From Burkholderiaceae bacterium (GTDB lineage: Bacteria; Pseudomonadota; Gammaproteobacteria; Burkholderiales; Burkholderiaceae_C): a DNA stretch of 64,000 nucleotides. Made by a program: the position numbers and the translations under genes. Position 1 is the stretch's first letter, and each line of letters opens with the position of its first letter. Positions 15,407 through 24,424 of the stretch are shown here, piece by piece. Location: the NCBI GenBank assembly GCA_019745555.1, contig JAIESX010000007.1, positions 1-64,000 on the forward strand, in the 5' to 3' direction. A model generated the notes under the pieces. It made no database searches and was not told where the DNA came from. It worked only from the letters and a program-made list of their open reading frames with translations.

Positions 15407-15718
15407 ATGGCAGATCCGATGCGCATCCGCGCGCAAGCCGCTGGCGACAAGGCCACCGTGCGCGTACTCATGAGCCACGAAATGGAAACCGGTCAGCGCA
15501 AGGACGCTTCCGGCAAGACCATCCCCGCCTGGTTCATCAGTGAAGTCAGTGCCTCCCACAACGGCAAGGTCGTGCTGACCGCCGAGTGGGGCCCGGCCGT
15601 TTCCAAGAACCCCTTCATGCAGTTCGTCGTCAAGGGCGCCAAGGCCGGCGACAAGATCAGCGTGAGCTGGAAAGACAACAAGGGCGACAGCCGCACCGAC
15701 GAAGCCACGGTGTCCTGA
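15407..15718 (+). CDS. soxZ: Sulfur oxidation protein SoxZ
   Basis: A 103-residue immunoglobulin-like protein that forms the SoxYZ heterodimer, the carrier on which thiosulfate is oxidised. It has no signal peptide and is expected to be exported in complex with Tat-dependent SoxY. Recognisable stretches are VRVLMSHEMETGQRKD and the C-terminal SWKDNKGDS. AGGAG precedes the ATG. It sits between soxY and soxA in the operon. Confidence 0.96.
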   Translation: MADPMRIRAQAAGDKATVRVLMSHEMETGQRKDASGKTIPAWFISEVSASHNGKVVLTAEWGPAVSKNPFMQFVVKGAKAGDKISVSWKDNKGDSRTDEATVS

Positions 15719-15794
15719 TCCCACGGGACGGATGGAGAGGGGCGCCGCCCTTCTCCATTTTTTGCTTGTACAACAAACCGACGAGGTGACAAAC

Positions 15795-16595
15795 ATGAAA
15801 CGTTGGACTCTGGCCCTGGGGGCCGCCTGCCTGACGATCTGCGGATCGGCGATGGCACAGAAATCCGCCGCCGACGGCATTGCCGAGTACCGCGCCATGC
15901 TGGCCGATGGCAACCCCGCCGAGCTTTTCGAGGCCAAGGGTGAGGATCTCTGGAAGCAGAAGCGCGGCCCCAAGAATGTGTCGCTGGAAAAATGCGATCT
16001 GGGCAAGGGTCCGGGCGTGGTCAAGGGCGCCTTCGTCGAGCTGCCGCGTTACTTCGCCGACACCAAACAGGTCCAGGACCTGGAGTCACGCCTCGTGACC
16101 TGCATGGAGACTCTGCAGGGCTTCAACGGCGCCGAGATTGCCAAGACGCCATTCGGTCGCGGTGAGATGGCCAACGTGACGGCGCTGGCGACCTGGATCG
16201 CTGCCGAGTCGCGCGGCATGAAGTTCAACCTGCCCCAAGGGCACGAGCAGGAAAGAATCAGTTACGAGGTCGGCAAGCGCATCTTCTACATGCGCGGCGG
16301 CACGCATGATTTCTCCTGCGCGTCCTGCCACGGCGAGGACGGCAAGCGCATCCGCCTGCAGGATCTGCCCAACCTGACCAAGAACCCGGGTGACGGCATC
16401 GGCTTCGCCGCCTGGCCGGCCTATCGCGTGTCCAACGGCCAGATGTGGAGCATGCAGCTGCGCCTGAACGACTGCTACCGTCAGCAGCGTTTCCCGGCAC
16501 CGCTCTTCGGCAGCGAGGCCACCGTGGCCCTGGGTACCTATATGGGCGTGAACGCCAAGGGTGCCGAGAACATCGCGCCGGCCATCAAGCGCTGA
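15795..16595 (+). CDS. soxA: Cytochrome c SoxA, monoheme type
   Basis: A 266-residue periplasmic protein with a signal peptide (residues 1-21, ending AMA). With SoxX it forms the c-type cytochrome that couples thiosulfate to the SoxY cysteine. The C-terminal heme site CASCH is near 175-179, and the catalytic cysteine that becomes a persulfide is near 227 (RLNDCYRQQ). The N-terminal domain has only two isolated cysteines (LEKCDLG and LVTCMET), probably a disulfide, where diheme SoxA has a second heme. The ATG at 15795 follows GAGGTG; an upstream in-frame start would precede the signal. Confidence 0.94.
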   Translation: MKRWTLALGAACLTICGSAMAQKSAADGIAEYRAMLADGNPAELFEAKGEDLWKQKRGPKNVSLEKCDLGKGPGVVKGAFVELPRYFADTKQVQDLESRLVTCMETLQGFNGAEIAKTPFGRGEMANVTALATWIAAESRGMKFNLPQGHEQERISYEVGKRIFYMRGGTHDFSCASCHGEDGKRIRLQDLPNLTKNPGDGIGFAAWPAYRVSNGQMWSMQLRLNDCYRQQRFPAPLFGSEATVALGTYMGVNAKGAENIAPAIKR

Positions 16596-16610
16596 GTTGG
16601 AGACACGAAC

Positions 16611-17270
16611 ATGAAAAAACAGACGCAATACCTCACCGCCGCCGCGGTCGCCGTGACGGCCGTTCTCGTCGCCGGCTGTGCCAGCCTGCCCAGCAGTGCC
16701 GAGCTTGACCAGAAGACGGCCGAGATCATGAAGACCTCGTTCCGTGAGCAGGGCCAGGCCAAGCTGGACCGCCTGGTGCTCGACGACGCCAACCGCGAAT
16801 GCATGAAGGCCGATGTGGCCGGCAAGCCCCTGGACGACGCGACGGCCAAGGCCATCGAGGCGGCCAATATGGCGACCATCAAGTGGCCGGCCGGTGGCCA
16901 GTACATCGGCGACTGGAAGATCGGGGAGCAGATCGCCCAGAGCGGTCGCGGCATGACCTGGACCGATGCAGCTGGCAGCGTCAACGGCGGCAACTGCTAC
17001 AACTGCCACCAGATCAGCAAGGAAGAGATCTCCTTCGGCACGCTGGGCCCGAGCCTGTACAACTACGGCAAGATCCGCGGCGTGAGCAATCTCTACGCCC
17101 CCGAGTCGGCGGCCATCATCCAGTACACCTGGGGCAAGATCTACAACGCGCGTGCCTACAACGCCTGCTCGCAGATGCCGCGTGCCGGTCACAAGGGCGT
17201 GCTGACCGAAGAGCAGATGAAGCACATCATGGCGCTGCTGCTCGACCCCAAGTCGCCCGTCAACCAGTAA
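16611..17270 (+). CDS. soxX: Cytochrome c SoxX, predicted lipoprotein
   Basis: A 219-residue monoheme cytochrome, partner of SoxA. The N-terminus ends in a lipobox, VLVAGC with C23, so it should be lipid-anchored rather than freely periplasmic. Heme site CYNCH is near 129-133. The region between anchor and heme (about residues 30-100) is an N-terminal extension with a helical, charged character. The C-terminal ACSQMPRAG holds the axial methionine. It starts 15 bases after soxA and is followed by a strong terminator before soxB. Confidence 0.93.
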   Translation: MKKQTQYLTAAAVAVTAVLVAGCASLPSSAELDQKTAEIMKTSFREQGQAKLDRLVLDDANRECMKADVAGKPLDDATAKAIEAANMATIKWPAGGQYIGDWKIGEQIAQSGRGMTWTDAAGSVNGGNCYNCHQISKEEISFGTLGPSLYNYGKIRGVSNLYAPESAAIIQYTWGKIYNARAYNACSQMPRAGHKGVLTEEQMKHIMALLLDPKSPVNQ

Positions 17271-17281
17271 GGTCTACCATC

Positions 17282-17312
17282 GGCCCGGGGTTGGTCCCCG
17301 GGCCTTTTTTTC
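17282..17312 (+). terminator. Strong terminator between soxX and soxB
   Basis: GGCCCGGGG (17282-17290) pairs with CCCCGGGCC (17296-17304) around TTGGT, followed by T residues to 17311. It would stop or attenuate transcription from soxCDYZAX before soxB, which starts at 17340. Confidence 0.85.
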
Positions 17313-17339
17313 TTTACACATATCAGTGAAGACTGAACT

Positions 17340-19070
17340 ATGAACCTCTCCAAGCGCGAATTCATGCAGGTGCTGGGTGCCGGCACCATGGCGGGCATGG
17401 GCCTGGGTGCCTATGCCGAGGCCGACGCGGCCACAGCGGCGCAGGGCCTCTATGACATTCCGAAGTTCGGCAAAGTGTCCCTGCTGCACATGACCGACTG
17501 CCACGCGCAGCTCAAGCCCATCTACTTCCGCGAGCCCAATGTGAACCTGGGCATCGCCGGCATGAAGGGCCGCCTGCCGCACCTCGTGGGCGAGCATCTG
17601 CTCAAGGTCGCCAAGGTGCGTCCGGGCACGGCCGAGGCGCATGCGCTGACCTACCTCGATTTCGAGAAGGCGGCTCAACGTTACGGCAAGGTCGGCGGTT
17701 TTGCCCATCTGTCCACCTTGGTCAAGCGCCTGAAGGCCAGTCGCCCCGGCGCGCTGCTGCTCGACGGGGGGGACACCTGGCAAGGCTCGGGCCTGTCACT
17801 GTGGACCAACGCACAGGACATGGTCGACGCCTGCAAGCTGCTGGGCGTGGACGTGATGACTGGCCACTGGGAATTCACCTACGGCATGGAGCGTGTGAAG
17901 GAGATCATCGAGAAGGACTTCGCGGGCAAGATCGATTTCGTCGCGCAGAACGTGACCACCGCCGATTTCGGTGATCCGGTGTTCAAGCCCTATGTGATCC
18001 GTGAGATCAACGGCGTGCCCTGCGCCATCATAGGCCAGGCTTTTCCCTACACCCCCATCGCCAACCCGCGCTACATGGTCGCCGACTGGTCCTTTGGCAT
18101 CCAGGACGAGAACATGCAGAAGGTGGTCGACGAGGCGCGCGGCAAGGGCGCGCAAGTCGTGGTTGTCATCTCGCACAACGGCATGGACGTGGACCTCAAG
18201 ATGGCCAGCCGTGTGAGCGGCATCGACGCCATCCTCGGCGGGCACACCCACGACGGCATGCCCGTGGCCACGCTGGTGAGCAACAAGGGCGGCAAGACCA
18301 TCGTCACCAACGCCGGCTCCAATGGCAAGTTCCTCGGGGTGCTGGACTTCGAGGTCAAGGACAAGAAGGTCACCGACTTCCGCTACAAGCTGCTGCCCGT
18401 GTTCTCCAATATGTTGCCAGCCGACAAGGAGATGGACGCTCTCATCACCAAGATGCGCGCACCTTACGAGAAGCAGCTCAACGAGGTGCTCGCCGTGACC
18501 GAAGGCACGCTGTACCGTCGTGGCAACTTCAACGGCACCGGCGACCAGCTGCTGCTCGACGCCATGCTCGAAGTGCAGGGCGCCGACATCGCCTTCTCGC
18601 CGGGCTTCCGCTGGGGAACCAGCCTGCTGCCGGGCCAAGCCATCACGCGCGAATGGCTGCTGGACATGACTGCCACGACCTACTCGTATGCGACCGTGAC
18701 GGAGATGACCGGCGCCACCATCAAGACCGTGATGGAGGACGTCTGCGACAACCTTTTCAACCCCGATCCCTACTACCAGCAGGGTGGTGACATGGTGCGC
18801 GTGGGAGGCCTGTCCTATACCTGCAACCCCATCGCGGGCATGGGCAAGCGCATCGACAACATGATGCTCAAGGGCCGGCCCATCGAGGCCGACAAGACCT
18901 ACAAGGTGGCCGGCTGGGCGCCCGTCTCGGAAGAGGCACGTGGCGGCAAGCAGATGATCTGGGACGTGGCCGAAACGTGGTTGAAGTCGCGCGGCGGCAA
19001 GGTCGCACCGCGCCAGCTCAACATGCCCAAGGTCGAAGGCGTGCTGCCCAACCCGGGTTACGCTGCCTGA
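17340..19070 (+). CDS. soxB: Thiosulfohydrolase SoxB
   Basis: A 576-residue dimanganese enzyme that hydrolyses the sulfone group from SoxY-bound S-sulfonate to release sulfate. The N-terminus has a Tat-like signal (SKREFMQVLGAG). Metal and catalytic motifs of the calcineurin/5'-nucleotidase fold appear in order: DCHAQ near 52, DGGDTW near 142, GHWEF near 175 (replacing the usual GNHE), ISHNG near 277 and GGHTHD near 300. The C-terminal nucleotidase-like domain is complete. Only a weak ribosome-binding site precedes the ATG, and a strong terminator separates it from soxX, so soxB may be expressed at a lower level. Confidence 0.96.
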   Translation: MNLSKREFMQVLGAGTMAGMGLGAYAEADAATAAQGLYDIPKFGKVSLLHMTDCHAQLKPIYFREPNVNLGIAGMKGRLPHLVGEHLLKVAKVRPGTAEAHALTYLDFEKAAQRYGKVGGFAHLSTLVKRLKASRPGALLLDGGDTWQGSGLSLWTNAQDMVDACKLLGVDVMTGHWEFTYGMERVKEIIEKDFAGKIDFVAQNVTTADFGDPVFKPYVIREINGVPCAIIGQAFPYTPIANPRYMVADWSFGIQDENMQKVVDEARGKGAQVVVVISHNGMDVDLKMASRVSGIDAILGGHTHDGMPVATLVSNKGGKTIVTNAGSNGKFLGVLDFEVKDKKVTDFRYKLLPVFSNMLPADKEMDALITKMRAPYEKQLNEVLAVTEGTLYRRGNFNGTGDQLLLDAMLEVQGADIAFSPGFRWGTSLLPGQAITREWLLDMTATTYSYATVTEMTGATIKTVMEDVCDNLFNPDPYYQQGGDMVRVGGLSYTCNPIAGMGKRIDNMMLKGRPIEADKTYKVAGWAPVSEEARGGKQMIWDVAETWLKSRGGKVAPRQLNMPKVEGVLPNPGYAA

Positions 19071-19090
19071 GTCTTTCGTCGCACCATGAA

Positions 19091-19120
19091 CAAGGGGATC
19101 TGCGGGTCCCCTTGTCTTTT
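19091..19120 (+). terminator. Terminator after soxB
   Basis: CAAGGGGA (19091-19098) and TCCCCTTG (19107-19114) form a perfect 8-bp stem with an 8-base loop, followed by TCTTTT. It lies between the convergent soxB and dsrE-like genes and ends the sox cluster. Confidence 0.75.
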
Positions 19121-19130
19121 GGGCAAGGTC

Positions 19131-19670
19131 TCAGCGGATCTGCTCGATCGAGAACTTCTTGTCCTGCACGATGGCCGGCACCAGCGCATAGCCCTGGTTC
19201 TGCCAGTGCACGAGCTCGGTGATGGCCGAGGGCGCCACTTCCACGAAGTCCTGCATGTCGGCCGGCGTGTAACCGTAGTCCTGCAGCGCCAGACCGCAGA
19301 CCCGGAACTTCACGCCCGTCTCGGCGTAGTAGCGCATGCGCTGCAGCACCTCTTCGTAACGCGCGGCATTCTTCTTGGCCAGCGCCACGATCTCGGTGCC
19401 GTGCAGTAGCACGATGACCTTGATGTCCTCGGGAAACATGCTGTAGGGCGCCTCGGTCAGCGGGTTCACGAAGCTGCGCACCCAGTAGAGTGCGGCGCCC
19501 AGCTTGGCCGGATCGTCGAGGAAGATGTCAACCAGGGCCTTGGGGTTCTGATAGGGCGTCTGCACCACCTTGGCCTGGGCCTGAGCGGGGCAGGCAGGAA
19601 GCAGGCCGGCGAGTGTCAGCAGTGACAACAGCAGGATCGTGTTCAGGGGTGTCGACCGGGGCGTTTTCAT
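19131..19670 (-). CDS. DsrE-family protein, exported
   Basis: A 179-residue protein with a signal peptide (residues 1-32, ending AQA) and a DsrE/F-like fold. A conserved-looking cysteine lies at C124 in FRVCGLALQDYGY, where cytoplasmic DsrE-type proteins carry a sulfur-transfer cysteine. Its place beside soxB, with convergent orientation, suggests handling of persulfide sulfur in the periplasm; this is inference. The ATG at 19670 is chosen over upstream starts because it begins the signal peptide and has GGAGG ten bases before it. Confidence 0.8.
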   Translation of the reverse strand: MKTPRSTPLNTILLLSLLTLAGLLPACPAQAQAKVVQTPYQNPKALVDIFLDDPAKLGAALYWVRSFVNPLTEAPYSMFPEDIKVIVLLHGTEIVALAKKNAARYEEVLQRMRYYAETGVKFRVCGLALQDYGYTPADMQDFVEVAPSAITELVHWQNQGYALVPAIVQDKKFSIEQIR

Positions 19671-19738
19671 CAGGGGGCCTCCTGCTGCAGTGAAAAAATA
19701 CCCGAATACCACGGAAAACCAGTCGGCGCATTCCGGCG

Positions 19739-19768
19739 ATCCTCGGATGTCTGGGTCAAGCCGAGGAT
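19739..19768. repeat. Inverted repeat in a divergent intergenic region
   Basis: ATCCTCGG (19739-19746) and CCGAGGAT (19761-19768) are perfect inverted repeats 14 bases apart, between the divergent dsrE-like gene and the orphan lipoprotein. No T-tract follows. It may be a regulator site; nothing else in this 190-base gap is recognised. Confidence 0.35.
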
Positions 19769-19862
19769 GATAGTGCCTGCAGACGGTACGCAACAGTGTG
19801 CATGCGGTTCTCAACCCGTGCCGTGGGTTGGGGAGTCAAACTGAAAAGAAAGCGGGGACGAC

Positions 19863-21257
19863 ATGGGTTTGTATCGATGGACGGGGCTGGGGATGCTGGT
19901 GATGCTGCTGGCAGGGTGCGCGTCGGATCCGGTGATTCGCGGGATGGGACAGGAGGAGGCCAAGGCCTTCATCATCAGCAAGGTGGGTACACAGGTGCCA
20001 TCGAATGTCCAGCTGGCGCGGCATTACAAGGAGAACTACACCAAGACCACCGATACGGAATTTATCTGCAACCGCTCCAGCCAGCTCGAGCGTGTCACGA
20101 ACTACACCGTGACACGTGTGTCGGGCAACTACGTGGCAATCGATGCCTCCCATTACGAGGACTGCGACCGGGGTGTCACTCGCTACAAGCTGGATGGCTG
20201 GTTCGACCAGCGCTATCTTTACTTGCGCTCGGCAGGAAGTGCTACCACCCATGTCTACGTGATGGAGATCGAGGAGGGCGGACGCAAACTGACGGATGTC
20301 GGGAACTACCGTTATGTTGACGGTGCGCTATCCTGGCAGCGGCACGTACGCAACGGGGAAAAGCGCAGCACTGGCGGCTACCACTACACCACCGGTTATG
20401 TGGCGCAGGCCGATGCCTCTGGGGAGCAGGGCGAGTACAGCAGCATGTTGCAGCGCAGCCAGCAGGCGCGGCGCGACGAGCCGAGCACGGCCAGCCAGAT
20501 CGCTCAGTTCAGCAGCCTGCTGGCCGGCCAGCTGAACCAGCAGTCTGCGATACGGGCCCGTGAACAGGCTGCAGCGCTCGAACGGCAGAACCAGCTGCGT
20601 GCCGCCGAAGCCGCCACCGCGCGCCGCAACCAGCAGTTGCTGGCCGCCGCAGCCGCCAGCCGCTCGTCGTCGACCACATCCAGCAGCCAGAACACCCTGC
20701 AACCCTCCGTGAGTGCCTCAGGCGGTATGTCTTCCCGTTCCGCGACGAATGCCACTGCAACCGCGCTGGCCAGTGCCGAGCGTGAGCGGCAGGCGGCCCA
20801 GCAGCGCGAGCAGGAGGAGCGCCAGCGCGTCGCCAAGGCAGCGGCCGACAAAGCCGCGGCAGACCGCGCCGCTGCCGAGAAGGCGGCCAGCGAGGAACGC
20901 AAGGCCCGGCGCGAAGCCGAGAAAAAAGCGGAGGCGGAAGCCAAGGCCAGGGCGGAGCAGGACTATCTGCAGCGGCTCGCTGCCGGCACACGCATGGGCG
21001 CCAAGAACTGCTACGGCGAACAGCACGTGATGGGAGCCATGCCCAACATCAAACCCAAGACCGTGGCCTGTATCGACATGCACTTCCGGGCCTATTGCCA
21101 GGGCAGCCACCCCGGCGTGGCCTACCAGGGCGTGTTGAAGAACATGGTGAGCATGGGGACCGGGTGTTTTGGCGACACGGTGGAGATCAAGCCCAAGCTC
21201 GGCTGCAAGGCAGAAGACATCCGGGTGGAAGTGACACAGGCCAGGCCCTGTTCCTGA
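19863..21257 (+). CDS. Orphan lipoprotein with alanine/glutamate coiled coil and cysteine-rich C-terminus
   Basis: A 464-residue protein I do not recognise. Signal peptide with lipobox VMLLAGC (C19) predicts a lipid anchor. Residues 25-190 look globular and beta-rich (TNYTVTRVSGNYVAIDASHYEDC). Residues 195-375 are low-complexity, with Gln/Ala and then Glu/Lys/Ala/Arg repeats of a TolA-like coiled coil. The last 85 residues hold six cysteines (KNCYGE, VACID, YCQG, GTGCFG, LGCKAED, RPCS), probably a disulfide-bonded domain. It is a single gene without obvious partners. A cell-envelope spacer or adaptor role is plausible. Confidence 0.75.
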   Translation: MGLYRWTGLGMLVMLLAGCASDPVIRGMGQEEAKAFIISKVGTQVPSNVQLARHYKENYTKTTDTEFICNRSSQLERVTNYTVTRVSGNYVAIDASHYEDCDRGVTRYKLDGWFDQRYLYLRSAGSATTHVYVMEIEEGGRKLTDVGNYRYVDGALSWQRHVRNGEKRSTGGYHYTTGYVAQADASGEQGEYSSMLQRSQQARRDEPSTASQIAQFSSLLAGQLNQQSAIRAREQAAALERQNQLRAAEAATARRNQQLLAAAAASRSSSTTSSSQNTLQPSVSASGGMSSRSATNATATALASAERERQAAQQREQEERQRVAKAAADKAAADRAAAEKAASEERKARREAEKKAEAEAKARAEQDYLQRLAAGTRMGAKNCYGEQHVMGAMPNIKPKTVACIDMHFRAYCQGSHPGVAYQGVLKNMVSMGTGCFGDTVEIKPKLGCKAEDIRVEVTQARPCS

Positions 21258-21273
21258 ATAGGCGGGTGTCCGC

Positions 21274-21348
21274 TGGCGCCCCCGACAGGAATCGAACCTG
21301 TATCTAGCGCTTAGGAGGCGCTCGTTCTATCCATTGAACTACGGCGGC
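21274..21348 (-). tRNA. tRNA-Arg (anticodon CCT)
   Basis: The minus strand folds as a complete tRNA of 75 bases including an encoded CCA. The D arm is GTTC/GAAC, the anticodon stem AGCGC/GCGCT encloses CTCCTAA with anticodon CCT (reads AGG), and the T arm is ACAGG-TTCGATT-CCTGT. The acceptor stem GCCGCCG/CGGGGGC has one G-G mismatch at pair 4-69. It is transcribed opposite to the lipoprotein gene. Confidence 0.93.
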
Positions 21349-21352
21349 GAGC

Positions 21353-21371
21353 CTGACATTGTAAATGTCAG
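21353..21371. repeat. Palindrome just upstream of tRNA-Arg
   Basis: CTGACATT (21353-21360) and AATGTCAG (21364-21371) form an 8-bp inverted repeat around GTA, five bases upstream of the tRNA 5' end. It could be a protein site or the base of a transcript hairpin from the operon to the right. Confidence 0.4.
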
Positions 21372-21400
21372 TGCCCCCGCCGTGCGGCCTGATGTGGAAT

Positions 21401-21440
21401 CACCTCCCTCCCAGCCTCCCTTCGCCGGCGGAGGGAGGTG
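21401..21440 (-). repeat. Hairpin-forming repeat downstream of the VWA gene
   Basis: CACCTCCCTCC (21401-21411) and GGAGGGAGGTG (21430-21440) are perfect inverted repeats with an 18-base loop. The loop CAGCCTCCCTTC resembles the CCTCCC-type hairpin repeats at 42571-42683. It lies 35 bases after the stop of the minus-strand VWA gene and may end that transcript, though there is no T-tract. Confidence 0.5.
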
Positions 21441-21474
21441 GTAACCGCGCGGGGCGCGGCCTCACTGACGTTCC

Positions 21475-22686
21475 CTATTTCGTCAGCAGTCGCATGGCTT
21501 CCTCGATACCCTTGATGGTCAGCGGGTACATGCGGTGGTTCATGAGCTGCTGCATGATGCTGATGCTCTGGCGGTACTGCCAGACCCCTTGCGGCTCGGG
21601 GTTGATCCAGACGAACTTGGGGAAGGCGTTGGTGAGGCGCTGGATCCATTCGGCGCCGGCTTCCTCGTTGTTGTATTCCACGCTGCCGCCGGGCTGCAGG
21701 ATTTCGTAGGGGCTCATGGTGGCGTCGCCCACGAAGATCAGCTTGTAGTCCTTGTTGTACTTGCGGATGATGTCCCAGGTCGGGAACTTCTCGCTGTAGC
21801 GACGCCGGTTGTTCTTCCACATGAAGTCGTAGACGCAGTTGTGGAAGTAGTAGAACTCCAGGTGCTTGAACTCGGTCTTGGTCGCGCTGAAGAGCTCTTC
21901 CACGCGCGCGATGTGTTTGTCCATGGTGCCGCCCACGTCCATGAGCAGCAGCACCTTCACATTGTTGTGGCGCTCGGGCACCATCTTGATGTCCAGGTAG
22001 CCGGCGTTGGCCGCAGTGGAGCGTATGGTGTCGTCGAGGTCCAGTTCCAGCTCATGGCCCTCGCGTGCGAAGCGGCGCAGGCGGCGCAGCGCGATCTTGA
22101 TGTTGCGCGTGCCCAGCTCCTGGCTGTCGTCGTAGTCCTGGTAGGCGCGCTGGTCCCAGACCTTCACCGCGTTCTTGTTGCGGCTCTTGTCCTGGCCGAT
22201 GCGTATGCCCTGCGGGTTGTAGCCGTTGGCGCCGAAAGGGCTGGTGCCGCCTGTGCCGATCCACTTGCTGCCGCCCTCGTGGCGCTCCTTCTGCTCCTCG
22301 AAGCGTTTCTTCAGCGTTTCCATGAGCTCGTCCCAGCCCATCTTCTCGATGGCGGCCTTCTCATCGGGGCTGAGGTTGAGCTCCAGGTTCTTGCGCAGCC
22401 ACTCCAGCGGGATGTCCTTGGTGAAGTCGGTCAGCAGCTCCACGCCCTTGAAGTAGGCGGAGAAGGCGCGGTCGAACTTGTCGTAGTGTTTCTCGTCCTT
22501 CACCAGCGAGGTGCGGCTCAGGTAATAGAAATCGTCGATCGAATAGCCGGAACTCCCGCCTCCGCTTTCGGGGGCGGCCTTGGGTCCGACCACGCCTTCC
22601 TTGAGCGCTTCCAGCAAGGTCAGGTACTCCTTGACCGAGACCGGCAGTTTGGCGGCACGCAGGGTGTAGAAGAAGTCGATCAGCAT
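21475..22686 (-). CDS. VWA-domain protein, CoxE-like, partner of a MoxR ATPase
   Basis: A 403-residue protein whose N-terminal half is charged and helical and whose C-terminal half is a von Willebrand A-like domain of the CoxE type. The metal-site motif is DVGGT near residue 250 (LLLMDVGGTMD) instead of the usual D-x-S-x-S, so the MIDAS is degenerate. MoxR ATPases and such VWA proteins are known to work as pairs in complex maturation or metal insertion. The ATG at 22686 has GAGGAG upstream. It is the last gene of moxR-small membrane protein-GNAT-VWA, ten bases after the acetyltransferase. Confidence 0.85.
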   Translation of the reverse strand: MLIDFFYTLRAAKLPVSVKEYLTLLEALKEGVVGPKAAPESGGGSSGYSIDDFYYLSRTSLVKDEKHYDKFDRAFSAYFKGVELLTDFTKDIPLEWLRKNLELNLSPDEKAAIEKMGWDELMETLKKRFEEQKERHEGGSKWIGTGGTSPFGANGYNPQGIRIGQDKSRNKNAVKVWDQRAYQDYDDSQELGTRNIKIALRRLRRFAREGHELELDLDDTIRSTAANAGYLDIKMVPERHNNVKVLLLMDVGGTMDKHIARVEELFSATKTEFKHLEFYYFHNCVYDFMWKNNRRRYSEKFPTWDIIRKYNKDYKLIFVGDATMSPYEILQPGGSVEYNNEEAGAEWIQRLTNAFPKFVWINPEPQGVWQYRQSISIMQQLMNHRMYPLTIKGIEEAMRLLTK

Positions 22687-22696
22687 GACGATCTCC

Positions 22697-23290
22697 TCAA
22701 CGGGGTTTGTCCAGCAGGTAGTGCAGGTGGGCGCGGACTTCGGGCCATTCGCCACTGCGCAGGCTGTACATCACGGTGTCGCGGATGGTGCCGTCGCGGC
22801 GCAGTGCGTGGCCGCGGATCACGCCGTCCTTTTTCGCGCCCAGGCGCTCGATGGCGGCCTGCGAGGCGTGGTTGTAGTTGTCGGTGCGCCAGCCCACCAC
22901 GTGGCAGCCCAGGGTGTCGAAGGCGTGGGCCATCATCAGCAGCTTGCAGCAGGTGTTGACGTGGGTGCGCTGCACGCTTTTGGCGTACCAGGTGTAGCCG
23001 ATCTCCACGCGCTTCACGGCGGGCAGGATGTCGTGGTAGCTGGTGCTGCCCAGCACGCGGCCGCTGAGTTCGTCCTCCACGGCGAAGGCAAAGCGGCTGC
23101 CCTCGGCGCGCATCTGCAGCGCGGTCTCGATGTAGGCGCGGGTCTCCTGCGGTTCGGGCACCGAGGTCACACGCAGCGTCCAGAGCTCGCCATCGGCGGC
23201 TGCGGCACGCAGGCCAGCCTCGTGTTCCAGCGCCAGTGGCACCAGGCGCACGCCGCGCAGCGCCAGGGTGACGGACTCGACGAAGGCCAT
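22697..23290 (-). CDS. GNAT-family N-acetyltransferase, RimJ/RimL type
   Basis: A 197-residue acetyltransferase of the group that acetylates protein N-termini or small amines. The fold is recognisable from the N-terminal LRLVPLALEH, the strand VLGSTSYHDILPAVKRVEIGYTWYA and the late WRTDNYNHASQAAIERLGAKKDGVIRGH, the acetyl-CoA site and asparagine-containing C-terminal motif of the RimL group. It starts one base after the small membrane protein and ends ten bases before the VWA gene. Its substrate is unknown; modification of a partner encoded here is possible. Confidence 0.85.
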   Translation of the reverse strand: MAFVESVTLALRGVRLVPLALEHEAGLRAAAADGELWTLRVTSVPEPQETRAYIETALQMRAEGSRFAFAVEDELSGRVLGSTSYHDILPAVKRVEIGYTWYAKSVQRTHVNTCCKLLMMAHAFDTLGCHVVGWRTDNYNHASQAAIERLGAKKDGVIRGHALRRDGTIRDTVMYSLRSGEWPEVRAHLHYLLDKPR

Positions 23291-23291
23291 C

Positions 23292-23494
23292 TCAGCCTCT
23301 CCGGCTGGCCACCTGCAGACGCCAGGCCAGGCGCAGACAGACCGCCCCGCCCAGCAGCGTGATCACCCAGCCGGCCTGGCTGCCAGCCAGCGCATCCATG
23401 CCCTGCAGGCGGGCGATGAAGTAGCCGATAACGGCACCGGCCAGGAAGCTGCCAGCCAGTACGAGGATGTCCCGTAGCAGGGGCTGCTTGGACA

Positions 23495-23498
<4 letters not shown>
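23292..23498 (-). CDS. Small two-helix membrane protein coupled to moxR
   Basis: A 68-residue protein with two predicted membrane helices (about residues 10-29, VLAGSFLAGAVIGYFIA, and 40-60, AGWVITLLGGAVCLRLAW) and positive ends. Its ATG overlaps the moxR stop as ATGA, a sign of translational coupling, and its stop is one base from the acetyltransferase start. I do not recognise a family. Its place suggests a membrane anchor or accessory factor for the MoxR/VWA machinery. Confidence 0.7.
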
Positions 23499-24337
<839 letters not shown>

Positions 24338-24375
24338 GGGTGCGGGGGGGCTGGGAGGCCGGGGAAACCGGTCGA

Positions 24376-24381
24376 TATAAT
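24376..24381 (+). promoter_or_regulatory. -10 box for cytochrome c4
   Basis: A perfect TATAAT lies 43 bases before the ATG at 24425, in the 87-base gap between divergent moxR and the cytochrome gene. A convincing -35 is not seen at 17 bases. Confidence 0.5.
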
Positions 24382-24424
24382 GCGAGGCTGATTTATTCAA
24401 CCACAGGCTGATTGTCCTCGCAAA

